Origin: Desulfofustis sp.
GTDB taxonomy: Bacteria > Desulfobacterota > Desulfobulbia > Desulfobulbales > Desulfocapsaceae
Direction: 5' to 3'
Length of the DNA stretch: 36,073 bases
NCBI GenBank assembly: GCA_013042475.1
Contig: JABDQA010000072.1
Location: 1-36,073, forward strand
Shown: positions 1 to 8,524 of the stretch, in pieces
How the letters are laid out: every line of letters starts with the position of its first letter
How positions within the stretch are numbered: the first letter of the stretch is position 1
The notes under the pieces: model-generated
Told to the model about the DNA's origin: nothing
Databases searched by the model: none
The model's input: only the letters and a program-made list of their open reading frames with translations
Translations under genes and position numbers: made by a program

Positions 1-2
1 TG

Positions 3-824
3 TTCAGAGACAAGGCGGTGCGCCAGGCGATCGGTCTGGCCTTTGATTTTGAGTGGACCAACAAAACTCTGTTTTATGATCAATATGAGAGATCGGATTC
101 CTATTTTTCCAATTCCTATCTTGCCGCTACTGGACTGCCGTCGGATGAAGAACTTGAATTGTTGAACCCGTTGAAAGATCAGCTCCCCAATGAGGTGTTC
201 TCGGCTGAACTGCAACCGCCGACAACCGAAATCCCAGGTGGTCTTCGTACCAATTTAAGACAGGCCATGAAGCTGTTGCAAGAGGATGGGTGGAGCATGG
301 AAAACGGTGTGCTTCAAAAAGAGGGAGTTCGCCTCAGTTTTGAGATTATCTTAGTGTCTTCGACCTTTGAACGGGTTATGGCGGCATATACCGACAACCT
401 CAAGAAGATCGGTATCGAAGCCTCCTATCGTACAATTGATTCGGCGCTCTATACTGACAAGATCAATAACTTTGATTTCGATATGTGTGTCTTCGTCTTT
501 GGTCAATCGCAATCCCCCGGCAACGAACAGATCAATTTCTGGCACTCCAAATCGGCGAACCGTAAAGGTTCGAGAAACCTGGCTGGCATCCAAGACACGG
601 CAGTCGATACGCTGATCGACAAGATTATCTACGCACAAGATGGGAAATCTTTAACTACAGCGGCCAGGGCGCTTGATCGTGTTCTCTGGTACGGCTACTA
701 TGTGGTTCCAAACTGGTATCTGAGCGGTCATCGTCTTGCCTATCACAACAAGTTCGAGCTCCCTTCAACTTTGCCAACATATTATGATCACTTCTCTTTT
801 TTAATGACTTGGTGGCACCAGTGA
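3..824 (+). CDS. ABC transporter substrate-binding protein, family 5, YejA-like (5' truncated by window edge)
   Basis: Open frame continues to the window start (FRDKAVRQAIGLAFDFEW...); the pattern RDxxVRxAIGLAFDFEWxNxTLFYxxYxRxxSYFxNSxLAAxGLPS is typical of YejA-like microcin C/peptide binding proteins. Confidence 0.85.
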   Translation, partial: FRDKAVRQAIGLAFDFEWTNKTLFYDQYERSDSYFSNSYLAATGLPSDEELELLNPLKDQLPNEVFSAELQPPTTEIPGGLRTNLRQAMKLLQEDGWSMENGVLQKEGVRLSFEIILVSSTFERVMAAYTDNLKKIGIEASYRTIDSALYTDKINNFDFDMCVFVFGQSQSPGNEQINFWHSKSANRKGSRNLAGIQDTAVDTLIDKIIYAQDGKSLTTAARALDRVLWYGYYVVPNWYLSGHRLAYHNKFELPSTLPTYYDHFSFLMTWWHQ

Positions 825-949
825 GGACGATCCCGGGGGCCGAACCGGGTGATGTGCAATACAACGCTATAGCCAAGAAAATCATTCTCCAGATTCTCGG
901 ATGTAGTCCTAACTTATTGTTCTGAGGTCGAAAATTTTTGTTTTTTTTC

Positions 950-978
950 TTGACGCCCTAAAAACCTGCTGCTACAGT
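950..978 (+). promoter_or_regulatory. Putative sigma-70 promoter of the cold-shock gene: TTGACG-N17-TACAGT
   Basis: TTGACG at 950-955, 17-nt spacer, TACAGT at 973-978; leader of about 100 nt before the csp ATG. Confidence 0.6.
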
Positions 979-1085
979 GCATCTAGATGCTCCGCTTGTT
1001 CGTGAGTATCTGTAATTTCAAGGGACTGGAGTCCCATGTTTGATTTGACGGCAAGACGCCGTCGCATTGTCGGGAGGAGATCAGA

Positions 1086-1301
1086 ATGTCGGAACGTGTG
1101 CAAGGCAAGGTGAAGTGGTTCAACGCAAGCAAAGGGTATGGATTTCTTGAAAGGCCGGATGGAGAAGCTGACGTCTTCGTGCATTTCAGCGCCATCCAGG
1201 GAGAGGGCTTTCGCACTCTTGAAGAAGGGGAGCCGGTCGAGTTTTCAGTTGCGCAAACAGACAAAGGGCTCCAGGCGGAAAATGTGGTAAAAGTCGGTTA
1301 A
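1086..1301 (+). CDS. Cold-shock domain protein (CspA family)
   Basis: 71 aa; [31 protein letters not shown] contains RNP1/RNP2 motifs; RBS gggaggaga upstream. Confidence 0.95.
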   Translation: MSERVQGKVKWFNASKGYGFLERPDGEADVFVHFSAIQGEGFRTLEEGEPVEFSVAQTDKGLQAENVVKVG

Positions 1302-1323
1302 GCTCGGCGCACGCCGTCCCCAA

Positions 1324-1357
1324 CCCCGAGACGTCCGTTACGTCTTGGGGTTTTTTT
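1324..1357 (+). terminator. Rho-independent terminator after csp
   Basis: CCCCGAGACGT-CCGTT-ACGTCTTGGGG (11-bp stem, one G-T pair) followed by T7. Confidence 0.93.
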
Positions 1358-1433
1358 ATTTTCTATCTACAATTGTAAGCTCCCCATACCAACTTGGTTA
1401 ACAAATTGTCTCAACCCCTGAACCTCAGGCTAC

Positions 1434-1907
1434 ATGAAAATTCTTTCCTCCTCGCTCGAGACGACAATAGATCTAGGTAAAAAACTTGGTTCAATCTGCG
1501 AACCTGGCGATGTGATTTGCCTGGCGGGCGATCTCGGTGCTGGTAAAACCACCATGGTCCAGGCAATTGCCGCCGGGGCAGGGGTTGATCATAAGGAATA
1601 TGTGAATAGCCCTACCTTCGCGATTCTTCATGAACACCATGGACGCATTCCCATTTATCACATGGATTTTTTCCGGCTTGGATCGAGTGATGATGTTGTT
1701 GAGCTGGGCCTGGAAGACTATTTTTATGGCGATGGATTGACGTTGATTGAATGGTTTGAAAGGGCCGGCGATTTAATCCCTGAATCTGTATTGGTGATAG
1801 AGTTGAACTATATGGATGAATTGACCAGAGAAATTTCGCTGTACAGTGACTCCCCCGGATGGCGGAAAAGAATTGACGATTTCGAGAACCTGGTCGGCCG
1901 CGGTTGA
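1434..1907 (+). CDS. tsaE: tRNA threonylcarbamoyladenosine biosynthesis ATPase TsaE
   Basis: GDLGAGKTTMVQAIAAGAG P-loop, SPTFAILHEH, IYHMDFFRL, LIEWFERAGDLIPE motifs. Confidence 0.93.
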   Translation: MKILSSSLETTIDLGKKLGSICEPGDVICLAGDLGAGKTTMVQAIAAGAGVDHKEYVNSPTFAILHEHHGRIPIYHMDFFRLGSSDDVVELGLEDYFYGDGLTLIEWFERAGDLIPESVLVIELNYMDELTREISLYSDSPGWRKRIDDFENLVGRG

Positions 1908-2014
1908 TGCGGGCTCCTTCCCGACGCTTGTCTAAATCTGTTTCGAGATTAAATTGAAAGCGTCCGTCTTTCAAGCTGTTACCGCACCCTTAATAACTAC
2001 TGGCAGGAATTCCC

Positions 2015-3769
2015 ATGAGAAATAATTCGATACGTTTTCAAGATTGTCCCAAAACATTTACCCGCGATCAAGATAAGGCCCTGACTCCCGAACAGACCAT
2101 CGATAATTTCTATGAGCGTCTTGAACAGTTCGATATCAAAATTCTCAGCGAAGTTAAAAGGATTGATAATGGACGACTCGATATCCCCGTCTATTTCAGT
2201 GTCTGCACCGACGAAGCCAGGTCGCTGACCGGCACCAAAAAGCAGATGGGTAAGGGGGCCTCACCGATCCAGTCAAAAGCATCCGCCTGTATGGAACTGG
2301 CCGAGCGTTTTTCCTTTTTTGCTTTCAAGGCCGATGAGAAGAATTTTGTCCGTGGAGATTATAGCTCCCTTAAAGATCAGGGCTATCCACTGTTGCCAAG
2401 TTCTTATCTTTTGAAATCGGTAGAAGATACGAAATTGACCGATGAGAAGGTGGAGCTGCTTCTGGAAGGGATACCACTACAGTGGACCTGGGCAACGAAC
2501 ATAAGTCGTGGCGAGCAAGTTTTAATTCCCTTTTCCTGGTTTTATGCGATCAATGAATTTAATGGTCCATCTGCCGGGAATACAATCGAGGAAGCGGCCC
2601 TGCAGGGAATAAGCGAGATAGTCGAGCGGCATGTCTGCTCCCTGATCAATCAATACGAGACTGAAACTCCGGCTATCGATTTGGCAACCATAAATGACCC
2701 GGTGGCCCGGGATTTGCTCGACAAATTTGAGAAAAACAATATCGAGCTCTACCTCAATGATTTCAGCCTCGACACCGGCATGTGCAGCGTCGGAGCGTTG
2801 GCCATTGACCGTTCAACTTTCCCGCAACTCAGCGAAATCGTCTATACCGCAGGCACCACTCCGGGACCTGATAAGGCAATAATTCGAGCGATCACCGAAG
2901 TGGCGCAATTGGCGGGAGATTTCAACACCGGTGCCAATTACGTTGCGTCCGGTCTGCCTAAACCGTTGAGTATGGAGGAGGTACGTTATCTCACCAAAAC
3001 TGGCAAAAACATTGCGGTGGCTGAGATGAATGACCTCGGCGACGATAACATGAAAGTTGAGTTGGAACGCAGTATCGACGCGTTGAGAGCAATCGATATG
3101 GAAATATTCATGATCGATGTAACTCATCCGCGTCTGCGAATACCGGCGCTCTACACAATCGTTCCGGGAGCCCATTTCCGAGAGCGTTCAAGGCGTCGAG
3201 ACGCAGGATTGTTCGCTGCCAAACTGCTCAATGAATTGGTAGAAGAGCCCTGGCTGTTTGAAGCAAAACTCCAGGAGATGGAACAGCTTCTGCCCGAATC
3301 ATACTACCTCTCGTTCTATCGGGGAATAAGCGATTACAATGGAGGCGCCCCTGAAGAAGCACTCGCCTCTTTTGACATGGCCTTGGAACAGGATCCTGAA
3401 ACAGAGGACCTGCCGTATATTTATTCGTATCAAGGCAATTGTCTCAAAGATCTGCAGCGTTATGACGAAGCCATCGAGGTTCTTAAACGTGGCTGCGATG
3501 AAGATGATGAGCGCGAAGATCTGCATAATCTGCTGGGATTCTGTTATTTCAAGAAAGAGGATTACAAGACGGCAATCTCGCATTTCGAGCGGGCGGTGCA
3601 TCTGAATCCTGCCTCGGCAATGGATTATGCCAACCTCGGAGTGAACCACAACCGGCTTGGTAATAGTGAGGAGGCGATTCGATTTTTTACCCTGGCGCTT
3701 ACACTGGATCCGTCGATTGAATTTGCCCAAGCCCAATTGGAGGAACTTTCCCACGGTCAGGAAAATTAA
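2015..3769 (+). CDS. YcaO-like protein with C-terminal TPR domain
   Basis: 584 aa; GKGASPIQSKASACMELAERFSFF and SAGNTIEEAALQGISEIVERHV match YcaO ATP-binding motifs; C-terminal repeats (EEALASFDMALEQDPE..., YKTAISHFERAVHLNPASAMDYANLGVNHNRLGN) are TPRs. Confidence 0.88.
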   Translation: MRNNSIRFQDCPKTFTRDQDKALTPEQTIDNFYERLEQFDIKILSEVKRIDNGRLDIPVYFSVCTDEARSLTGTKKQMGKGASPIQSKASACMELAERFSFFAFKADEKNFVRGDYSSLKDQGYPLLPSSYLLKSVEDTKLTDEKVELLLEGIPLQWTWATNISRGEQVLIPFSWFYAINEFNGPSAGNTIEEAALQGISEIVERHVCSLINQYETETPAIDLATINDPVARDLLDKFEKNNIELYLNDFSLDTGMCSVGALAIDRSTFPQLSEIVYTAGTTPGPDKAIIRAITEVAQLAGDFNTGANYVASGLPKPLSMEEVRYLTKTGKNIAVAEMNDLGDDNMKVELERSIDALRAIDMEIFMIDVTHPRLRIPALYTIVPGAHFRERSRRRDAGLFAAKLLNELVEEPWLFEAKLQEMEQLLPESYYLSFYRGISDYNGGAPEEALASFDMALEQDPETEDLPYIYSYQGNCLKDLQRYDEAIEVLKRGCDEDDEREDLHNLLGFCYFKKEDYKTAISHFERAVHLNPASAMDYANLGVNHNRLGNSEEAIRFFTLALTLDPSIEFAQAQLEELSHGQEN

Positions 3770-3774
3770 GAGCC

Positions 3775-4758
3775 ATGCCAAAAATCGCAATTCTGGCAGC
3801 CACGTCATCGGGGAGGGAAATCGCTCTGCTCCTCAATAAGGAACTGCCCGGATCCGAGCTCATTGATACTACGCTTGGCGTGAGAAAGGCTCTGGAGACG
3901 GCCTGGCACTCCTTTGACTCGATTATTTGTGTAATGGCTACCGGCATCGCAGTGAGATGCGTAAGCGGTTTATGCCGAAGTAAATATTACGATCCCTGTA
4001 TAGTAGTCGTGGACGAACGGGGGGGCCATGCAATCAGCCTCCTCTCTGGCCATATCGGGGGAGCAAACCTACTTGCTGAAAAAGTAGCTGAGATTTCTGG
4101 GGGAACCGCGGTTATCACCACAGCCTCGGATGTTACCGGCCACACTGCGGTGGATCTCTGGGCAGTGGAAGCAAACCTCACCGTGGTGAATCCAGACAAA
4201 ATTGCCTCTACCTCTGCAAAACTGATTCAACAGGGATTTCTAAAGGTTTACCAGCCGTCCGATTTCATAAATTCATTTCCCAAAGACTTTCACCCGTGTA
4301 CAAAACAGCAAGATGCTGATATAGTCATCGCCCTGGTCCCTGATACGGAGTCAGGGCTGAAGCTGATCCCGCGTGTACGATATATTGGGTTCGGCTGCAG
4401 GAGGGGGACCACAATCAATGAATTTAGACAGGCCATAGCCGATTTGGAAACGCAAGACGGTCTCGATCTAAGAAGTGTGGGAGGCGCCGCCAGCATAGAT
4501 TTAAAAAATGATGAACAAGGGCTGCTTGAATTGGCTGCCCTGTTCAATTGGCCGCTTCGTTTTTTCACTAAAGAACAGATCGGCTCTGTGCCCGGAAGCG
4601 AAAAATCTGAGATCGTACATCGGAAGATAGGTGTTTTCGGAGTCTGTGAATCGGCGGCCATTCTGGCCGCATCTGGCAAAAACCAAAGCGGCCGACTTAT
4701 TATTAAGAAGAGGAAATGGGAACGCATAACGGCAGCGGTGGCGGAAACCAAATATTGA
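3775..4758 (+). CDS. cbiG: Cobalt-precorrin 5A hydrolase CbiG
   Basis: VMATGIAVRCVSGL, DERGGHAISLLSGHIGGANLLAEKVA, GFGCRRGTTINEF motifs. Confidence 0.92.
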   Translation: MPKIAILAATSSGREIALLLNKELPGSELIDTTLGVRKALETAWHSFDSIICVMATGIAVRCVSGLCRSKYYDPCIVVVDERGGHAISLLSGHIGGANLLAEKVAEISGGTAVITTASDVTGHTAVDLWAVEANLTVVNPDKIASTSAKLIQQGFLKVYQPSDFINSFPKDFHPCTKQQDADIVIALVPDTESGLKLIPRVRYIGFGCRRGTTINEFRQAIADLETQDGLDLRSVGGAASIDLKNDEQGLLELAALFNWPLRFFTKEQIGSVPGSEKSEIVHRKIGVFGVCESAAILAASGKNQSGRLIIKKRKWERITAAVAETKY

Positions 4759-5492
4759 GTGTGGTGGGCACCGGCCCGGGAGACTTGGATTACTTGATCC
4801 CAGCTGCCCGCAAGGAGCTGGAGATGGCCGACGTTGTGGTCGGCTACCGTACTTATCTTGAGCTGATCCATGAGATTATCGACGGCAAGGAAACGGTATC
4901 TTCGGCGATGATGCAGGAAGTCGATCGAGTCGGACAGGCTCTTGATCTGGCCGAGCAAGGCAGACACGTGGTCCTCGTGTCAGGCGGCGATCCCGGCATC
5001 TACGCCATGGCCGGGCTGGTCTATGAGGTGGCAGGGCTGCGCGCCAGCAAAGTAGAAATTCGAGTCGTGGCTGGAATTGCAGCTCTCAATAGCTGTGCCG
5101 AACGCCTCGGTGCGCCTCTGATGCACGATTTTGCCACGATAAGCCTATCCGATCTGCTGACCCCTTGGGAAGTGATTGAAAAAAGAATACAGGCCGCAAC
5201 GGAAGCTGATTTTGTCCTGGTAATCTATAATCCACGCTCAAAAAAGCGGGACTGGCAGCTGACCAGAGCAATTGAAATCATGCGATCCGTTCGTGCACCA
5301 ACCACCCCGGTTGGCATGGTTCGCGGCGCCACTCGGGAAAACGAGCAGGTGAGTATCTCCACTCTGGAGACCTTCAAACCCTCGGATGCCGACATGCAGA
5401 CCACCGTGATCATAGGAAATTCGGCAACCTTCATCAATGACGGCAAGATGATTACACCGCGAGGCTACAGCGATAAATATCAATTATCCTGA
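4716..5492 (+). CDS. cbiH: Precorrin-3B / cobalt-factor III C17-methyltransferase (CobJ/CbiH)
   Basis: VVGTGPGDLDYLIPAARKELEMADVVVGYRTYLELI; SGGDPGIYAMAG; VIYNPRSKKRDWQL. True start could be ATG 4716, TTG 4755 (overlapping the cbiG stop) or GTG 4761. Confidence 0.92.
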   Translation: MGTHNGSGGGNQILSVVGTGPGDLDYLIPAARKELEMADVVVGYRTYLELIHEIIDGKETVSSAMMQEVDRVGQALDLAEQGRHVVLVSGGDPGIYAMAGLVYEVAGLRASKVEIRVVAGIAALNSCAERLGAPLMHDFATISLSDLLTPWEVIEKRIQAATEADFVLVIYNPRSKKRDWQLTRAIEIMRSVRAPTTPVGMVRGATRENEQVSISTLETFKPSDADMQTTVIIGNSATFINDGKMITPRGYSDKYQLS

Positions 5493-5496
5493 GACG

Positions 5497-6075
5497 GTGG
5501 AAATTTATCTTCTTCGACATGGACAGACTTTGCAACCCGGCACCTACACCGGAAGCACGAATGTGGAACTGTCAGCCGAGGGAAGGCGGCAGATTGCTGC
5601 CCTGTCTCCATTTCTTCAATCCATCAAATTTGATAACTGTTTCTGCAGTCCCCTCATCCGTTGCGTTCAAACGCTGAGTCTTCTGGAGGTCGATTCTGAC
5701 CCCATATTTGATGAAAGTCTGAAAGAAATCGATTTCGGTTCCTGGGAAGGTCTCAGTTTCGAGCAGGTTCATAAAGATTTTCCCGATCAGCTGGCCGACT
5801 GGGGCAGGGAAGGCGGGGAATTCAGCTTTCCCGGTGGAGAAATGATCAGAGTCTTTAATTCAAGGGTTACTGGCTGGTTAGACAACTTGCTGACAAAAGA
5901 GTTTAATCGTGTTTTGATCGTAGCCCATGGTGGGGTGATACGCATCGCTATCTGTCATCTTCTCGGCATCGATACGGCCCGGGCTTTTGCTTTTAACCCG
6001 ATGGAGGGGAGGGTTGCGATGGTACACGTGGTTGATGGCTTCGGTCAGCTGGAAATGTTGAACTGCATAGATTGA
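5497..6075 (+). CDS. cobC: Histidine phosphatase family protein, likely alpha-ribazole phosphatase (CobC)
   Basis: GTG start; YLLRHGQT RHG motif; located between cobJ and cobU. Confidence 0.8.
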   Translation: MEIYLLRHGQTLQPGTYTGSTNVELSAEGRRQIAALSPFLQSIKFDNCFCSPLIRCVQTLSLLEVDSDPIFDESLKEIDFGSWEGLSFEQVHKDFPDQLADWGREGGEFSFPGGEMIRVFNSRVTGWLDNLLTKEFNRVLIVAHGGVIRIAICHLLGIDTARAFAFNPMEGRVAMVHVVDGFGQLEMLNCID

Positions 6076-6084
6076 TAGAGAGAA

Positions 6085-6621
6085 ATGGGAAGAATTATCC
6101 TGATCACTGGCGGCGCAAGGAGCGGTAAAAGTCATTTTGCTCTTCAAAGTGGAGAAAAATTATCAGGCAGCCACTGCTTCATTGCCACCTGCCCGGCCGT
6201 GGATGAGGAAATGGCAGAACGCATCGAAAGGCACAGGAAAGAACGTAGCGCGCAAATCTGGGAGACGATCGAGGAGCCGCTCAATATCGACGAGGTACTG
6301 GTTGAAGGTACCCATGAAGTATATTTGGTGGATTGTCTGACCCTATGGATCAATAATCTTTTAGAGCAGTGTGCAGCAAAAAGCATTGACTGCAGCGAGT
6401 CGTTCCTTGGCACCAAAGCCGAACGAATCGTGAGAACCGTCGAGATGATAGATGCAACGGTCATATTCGTCACCAACGAGGTGGGCATGGGGATCGTACC
6501 CGGCAATGCCCTGGCCCGGCGCTACCGGGACCTTGTGGGGCTGTGCAACAGGCTTGTCGCGGGGGCGGCATCAGAAGTCGTGCTGGTGAGTTGCGGTCTG
6601 CCAATCTATCTAAAAAAATAA
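6085..6621 (+). CDS. cobU: Adenosylcobinamide kinase / adenosylcobinamide-phosphate guanylyltransferase CobU
   Basis: ILITGGARSGKSHFA, LVDCLTLWINNLL, VTNEVGMGIVPGNALARRYRDLVG. Confidence 0.95.
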   Translation: MGRIILITGGARSGKSHFALQSGEKLSGSHCFIATCPAVDEEMAERIERHRKERSAQIWETIEEPLNIDEVLVEGTHEVYLVDCLTLWINNLLEQCAAKSIDCSESFLGTKAERIVRTVEMIDATVIFVTNEVGMGIVPGNALARRYRDLVGLCNRLVAGAASEVVLVSCGLPIYLKK

Positions 6622-6637
6622 TTCAACAAGGATACCG

Positions 6638-7708
6638 TTGATGAACCTTCTGGAACAAACCTGTAAGGAAATATTTCCCCAGGACAGTGAGTATCGCGAC
6701 AAGGCCGAAGCACGCCTCGAGCAACTCACCATGCCGCATTGGGCACTTGGCGACATCATGGATCTGGCCGTTGATCTGGCCGGAATGACGCGGTCCATGA
6801 CGCCGGATGTAGAGAAGAAAGTAATTGTTACCATGACAGGCGATCATGGGGTCGTGGCCGAGGGCGTCAGTAAGTTTCCCGCTGAGGTGACCCCCCAGAT
6901 GGTCTACAACATTATCTCCGGAGGTGCCGGCATCAATGCTTTGGCCACTCAGGCTGGCACCGATATTGTGGTCGTCGACATGGGTGTTGATGCTGATTTA
7001 TCCGATCTCTCGAAAGCTGGAAATTTCATCTCCAGAAAAATAGCCCCCGGTACCAATAACATTGCTATTGGCCCCGCCATGAGTATTGCCAATGCAAGAA
7101 AAGCGCTGGAAACTGGAATCGAAATAGCTTCTGATTTGGCAAACTCCTACGATGTTTTTGGCACCGGGGAGATGGGTATCGGCAATACCACACCAAGCAG
7201 CGCCATCGCCGCAGTTATCACCGGTCAGTCAGTCAGTGACCTAACCGGCCGGGGAACAGGGCTTGATGATGAGCAGCTGCAGAAAAAAATAGCCATTATC
7301 GATAAGATCCTGGAGGTTAACAAGCCTGATTCTCAAAGCGGCTTGGATATCTTGGCGAAAATCGGCGGTTATGAAATTGGCGGGATTGCCGGTCTGATTC
7401 TCGGGGCCGCTGCTCACCAGAAACCTGTAGTGGTTGATGGCTTTATTTCAACCGCCGGCGCTTTAATAGCCTATAAGCTTGAACCTTTTGTCAGGGATTA
7501 TATCATTTGTTCGCATCGATCGGTTGAACCTGGTCATAAATTTATGCAGGAGACTCTGGGATGCGCCAGGCCGCTTCTCGATCTCAACTTCCGGCTCGGG
7601 GAGGGGACCGGTGCCGCACTCGCCATGAACATAGTCGAAGCAGCGCGCAGGGTACTCACCGATGTCGCGACATTTGAAGAGGCAGCAGTTGCCCAGGCAG
7701 ACAAATAA
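6638..7708 (+). CDS. cobT: Nicotinate-nucleotide--dimethylbenzimidazole phosphoribosyltransferase CobT
   Basis: TGDHGVVAEGVSKFPAEVTPQMV, GEMGIGNTTPSSAI, HRSVEPGH, LDLNFRLGEGTGAALA. Confidence 0.96.
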   Translation: MMNLLEQTCKEIFPQDSEYRDKAEARLEQLTMPHWALGDIMDLAVDLAGMTRSMTPDVEKKVIVTMTGDHGVVAEGVSKFPAEVTPQMVYNIISGGAGINALATQAGTDIVVVDMGVDADLSDLSKAGNFISRKIAPGTNNIAIGPAMSIANARKALETGIEIASDLANSYDVFGTGEMGIGNTTPSSAIAAVITGQSVSDLTGRGTGLDDEQLQKKIAIIDKILEVNKPDSQSGLDILAKIGGYEIGGIAGLILGAAAHQKPVVVDGFISTAGALIAYKLEPFVRDYIICSHRSVEPGHKFMQETLGCARPLLDLNFRLGEGTGAALAMNIVEAARRVLTDVATFEEAAVAQADK

Positions 7709-7735
7709 GCGCACCTTTGCATCAATGCGGAAAAG

Positions 7736-8509
7736 ATGAGCAATCTACAGACAGCCATACACCACCCGCTGCGATCTTTTGGTGCAGCCATGAGCTTTCT
7801 GACCGTCTTTCCGGGATTTACAAAAGGCGGTCAGGAGCAGGACAATTTTGGAGCAGCTCTTTATTACTTTACCCTTGCAGGGTTCTTGTTGGGCTGTTGC
7901 GCAGCGTTCTGTGGTTTAGTGCTTCAAAACGTTGCCTCCCCGCTGGTCACATCCGTTGCCCTGGCGATTATACTGTCATCACTCTCCGGTTTTCTCCACC
8001 TGGACGGCCTTGCTGACACTGCTGATGGTTTCCTCAGCGCCAGGGACCGCGAAAGAAGTTTGGAAATAATGAAGGACAGCCGGATCGGTGTCATGGGTGC
8101 GGCGTTGCTTCTTTCCGTCCTGCTTCTGAAATCCGCAGCTCTCTTTTCCATTGGCCCGCAGAAATTGACAGGAGCGCTCATATGTTCAGCTGCAGCAGGG
8201 CGAACGGCCATGGTCATTGTCATCTATTTTCTGCCATATGCTCGCGCCGAAGGAGGATTGGGGCAGCTTTTTATATTGGATGAATGTGGTTATATGGCTC
8301 CATTGATCTCCAGTCTGCTGCTACTCTTCATAATTGCTGTTCTGTTGCCGGCAAAAATGGTTGTGATCATCTGTGTATTTCTTCTGTTGCTGATTGTCTT
8401 TTCATTGTGGTGTATCCGCAAAATAGGCGGATTTACAGGAGACACACTCGGCTGCCTCTGTGAGGTTATGGAGACGGGAATACTTCTTGGAGTGGGGTTA
8501 AATTTCTAA
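7736..8509 (+). CDS. cobS: Adenosylcobinamide-GDP ribazoletransferase CobS
   Basis: AMSFLTVFPG, HLDGLADTADG, SRIGVMGAALL; multiple TM segments. Confidence 0.94.
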   Translation: MSNLQTAIHHPLRSFGAAMSFLTVFPGFTKGGQEQDNFGAALYYFTLAGFLLGCCAAFCGLVLQNVASPLVTSVALAIILSSLSGFLHLDGLADTADGFLSARDRERSLEIMKDSRIGVMGAALLLSVLLLKSAALFSIGPQKLTGALICSAAAGRTAMVIVIYFLPYARAEGGLGQLFILDECGYMAPLISSLLLLFIIAVLLPAKMVVIICVFLLLLIVFSLWCIRKIGGFTGDTLGCLCEVMETGILLGVGLNF

Positions 8510-8524
8510 TTTTTTTTCCGGTAG

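Noticed and set aside
832-847. CCCGG...CCGGG hairpin after the transporter gene
   Set aside because: No T-tract follows, so a terminator call is not supported; the stem is short.
351-885. Overlapping ORFs on both strands in the 5' transporter gene (95, 82, 76 aa)
   Set aside because: They overlap a well-supported YejA-like frame and show no recognisable motifs.
3299-3808. 169-aa minus-strand ORF opposite the YcaO-TPR gene
   Set aside because: Antisense to conserved TPR repeats; its sequence is a typical reverse-frame artefact.
4290-4967. 225-aa minus-strand ORF opposite cbiG/cobJ
   Set aside because: Fully antisense to two conserved genes with strong motifs; no family resemblance.
6168-6195. 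GCCACTG-like B12-box string ('gcagccactgcttcattgccacc')
   Set aside because: It lies inside the cobU coding frame, with no surrounding cobalamin-riboswitch structure visible.
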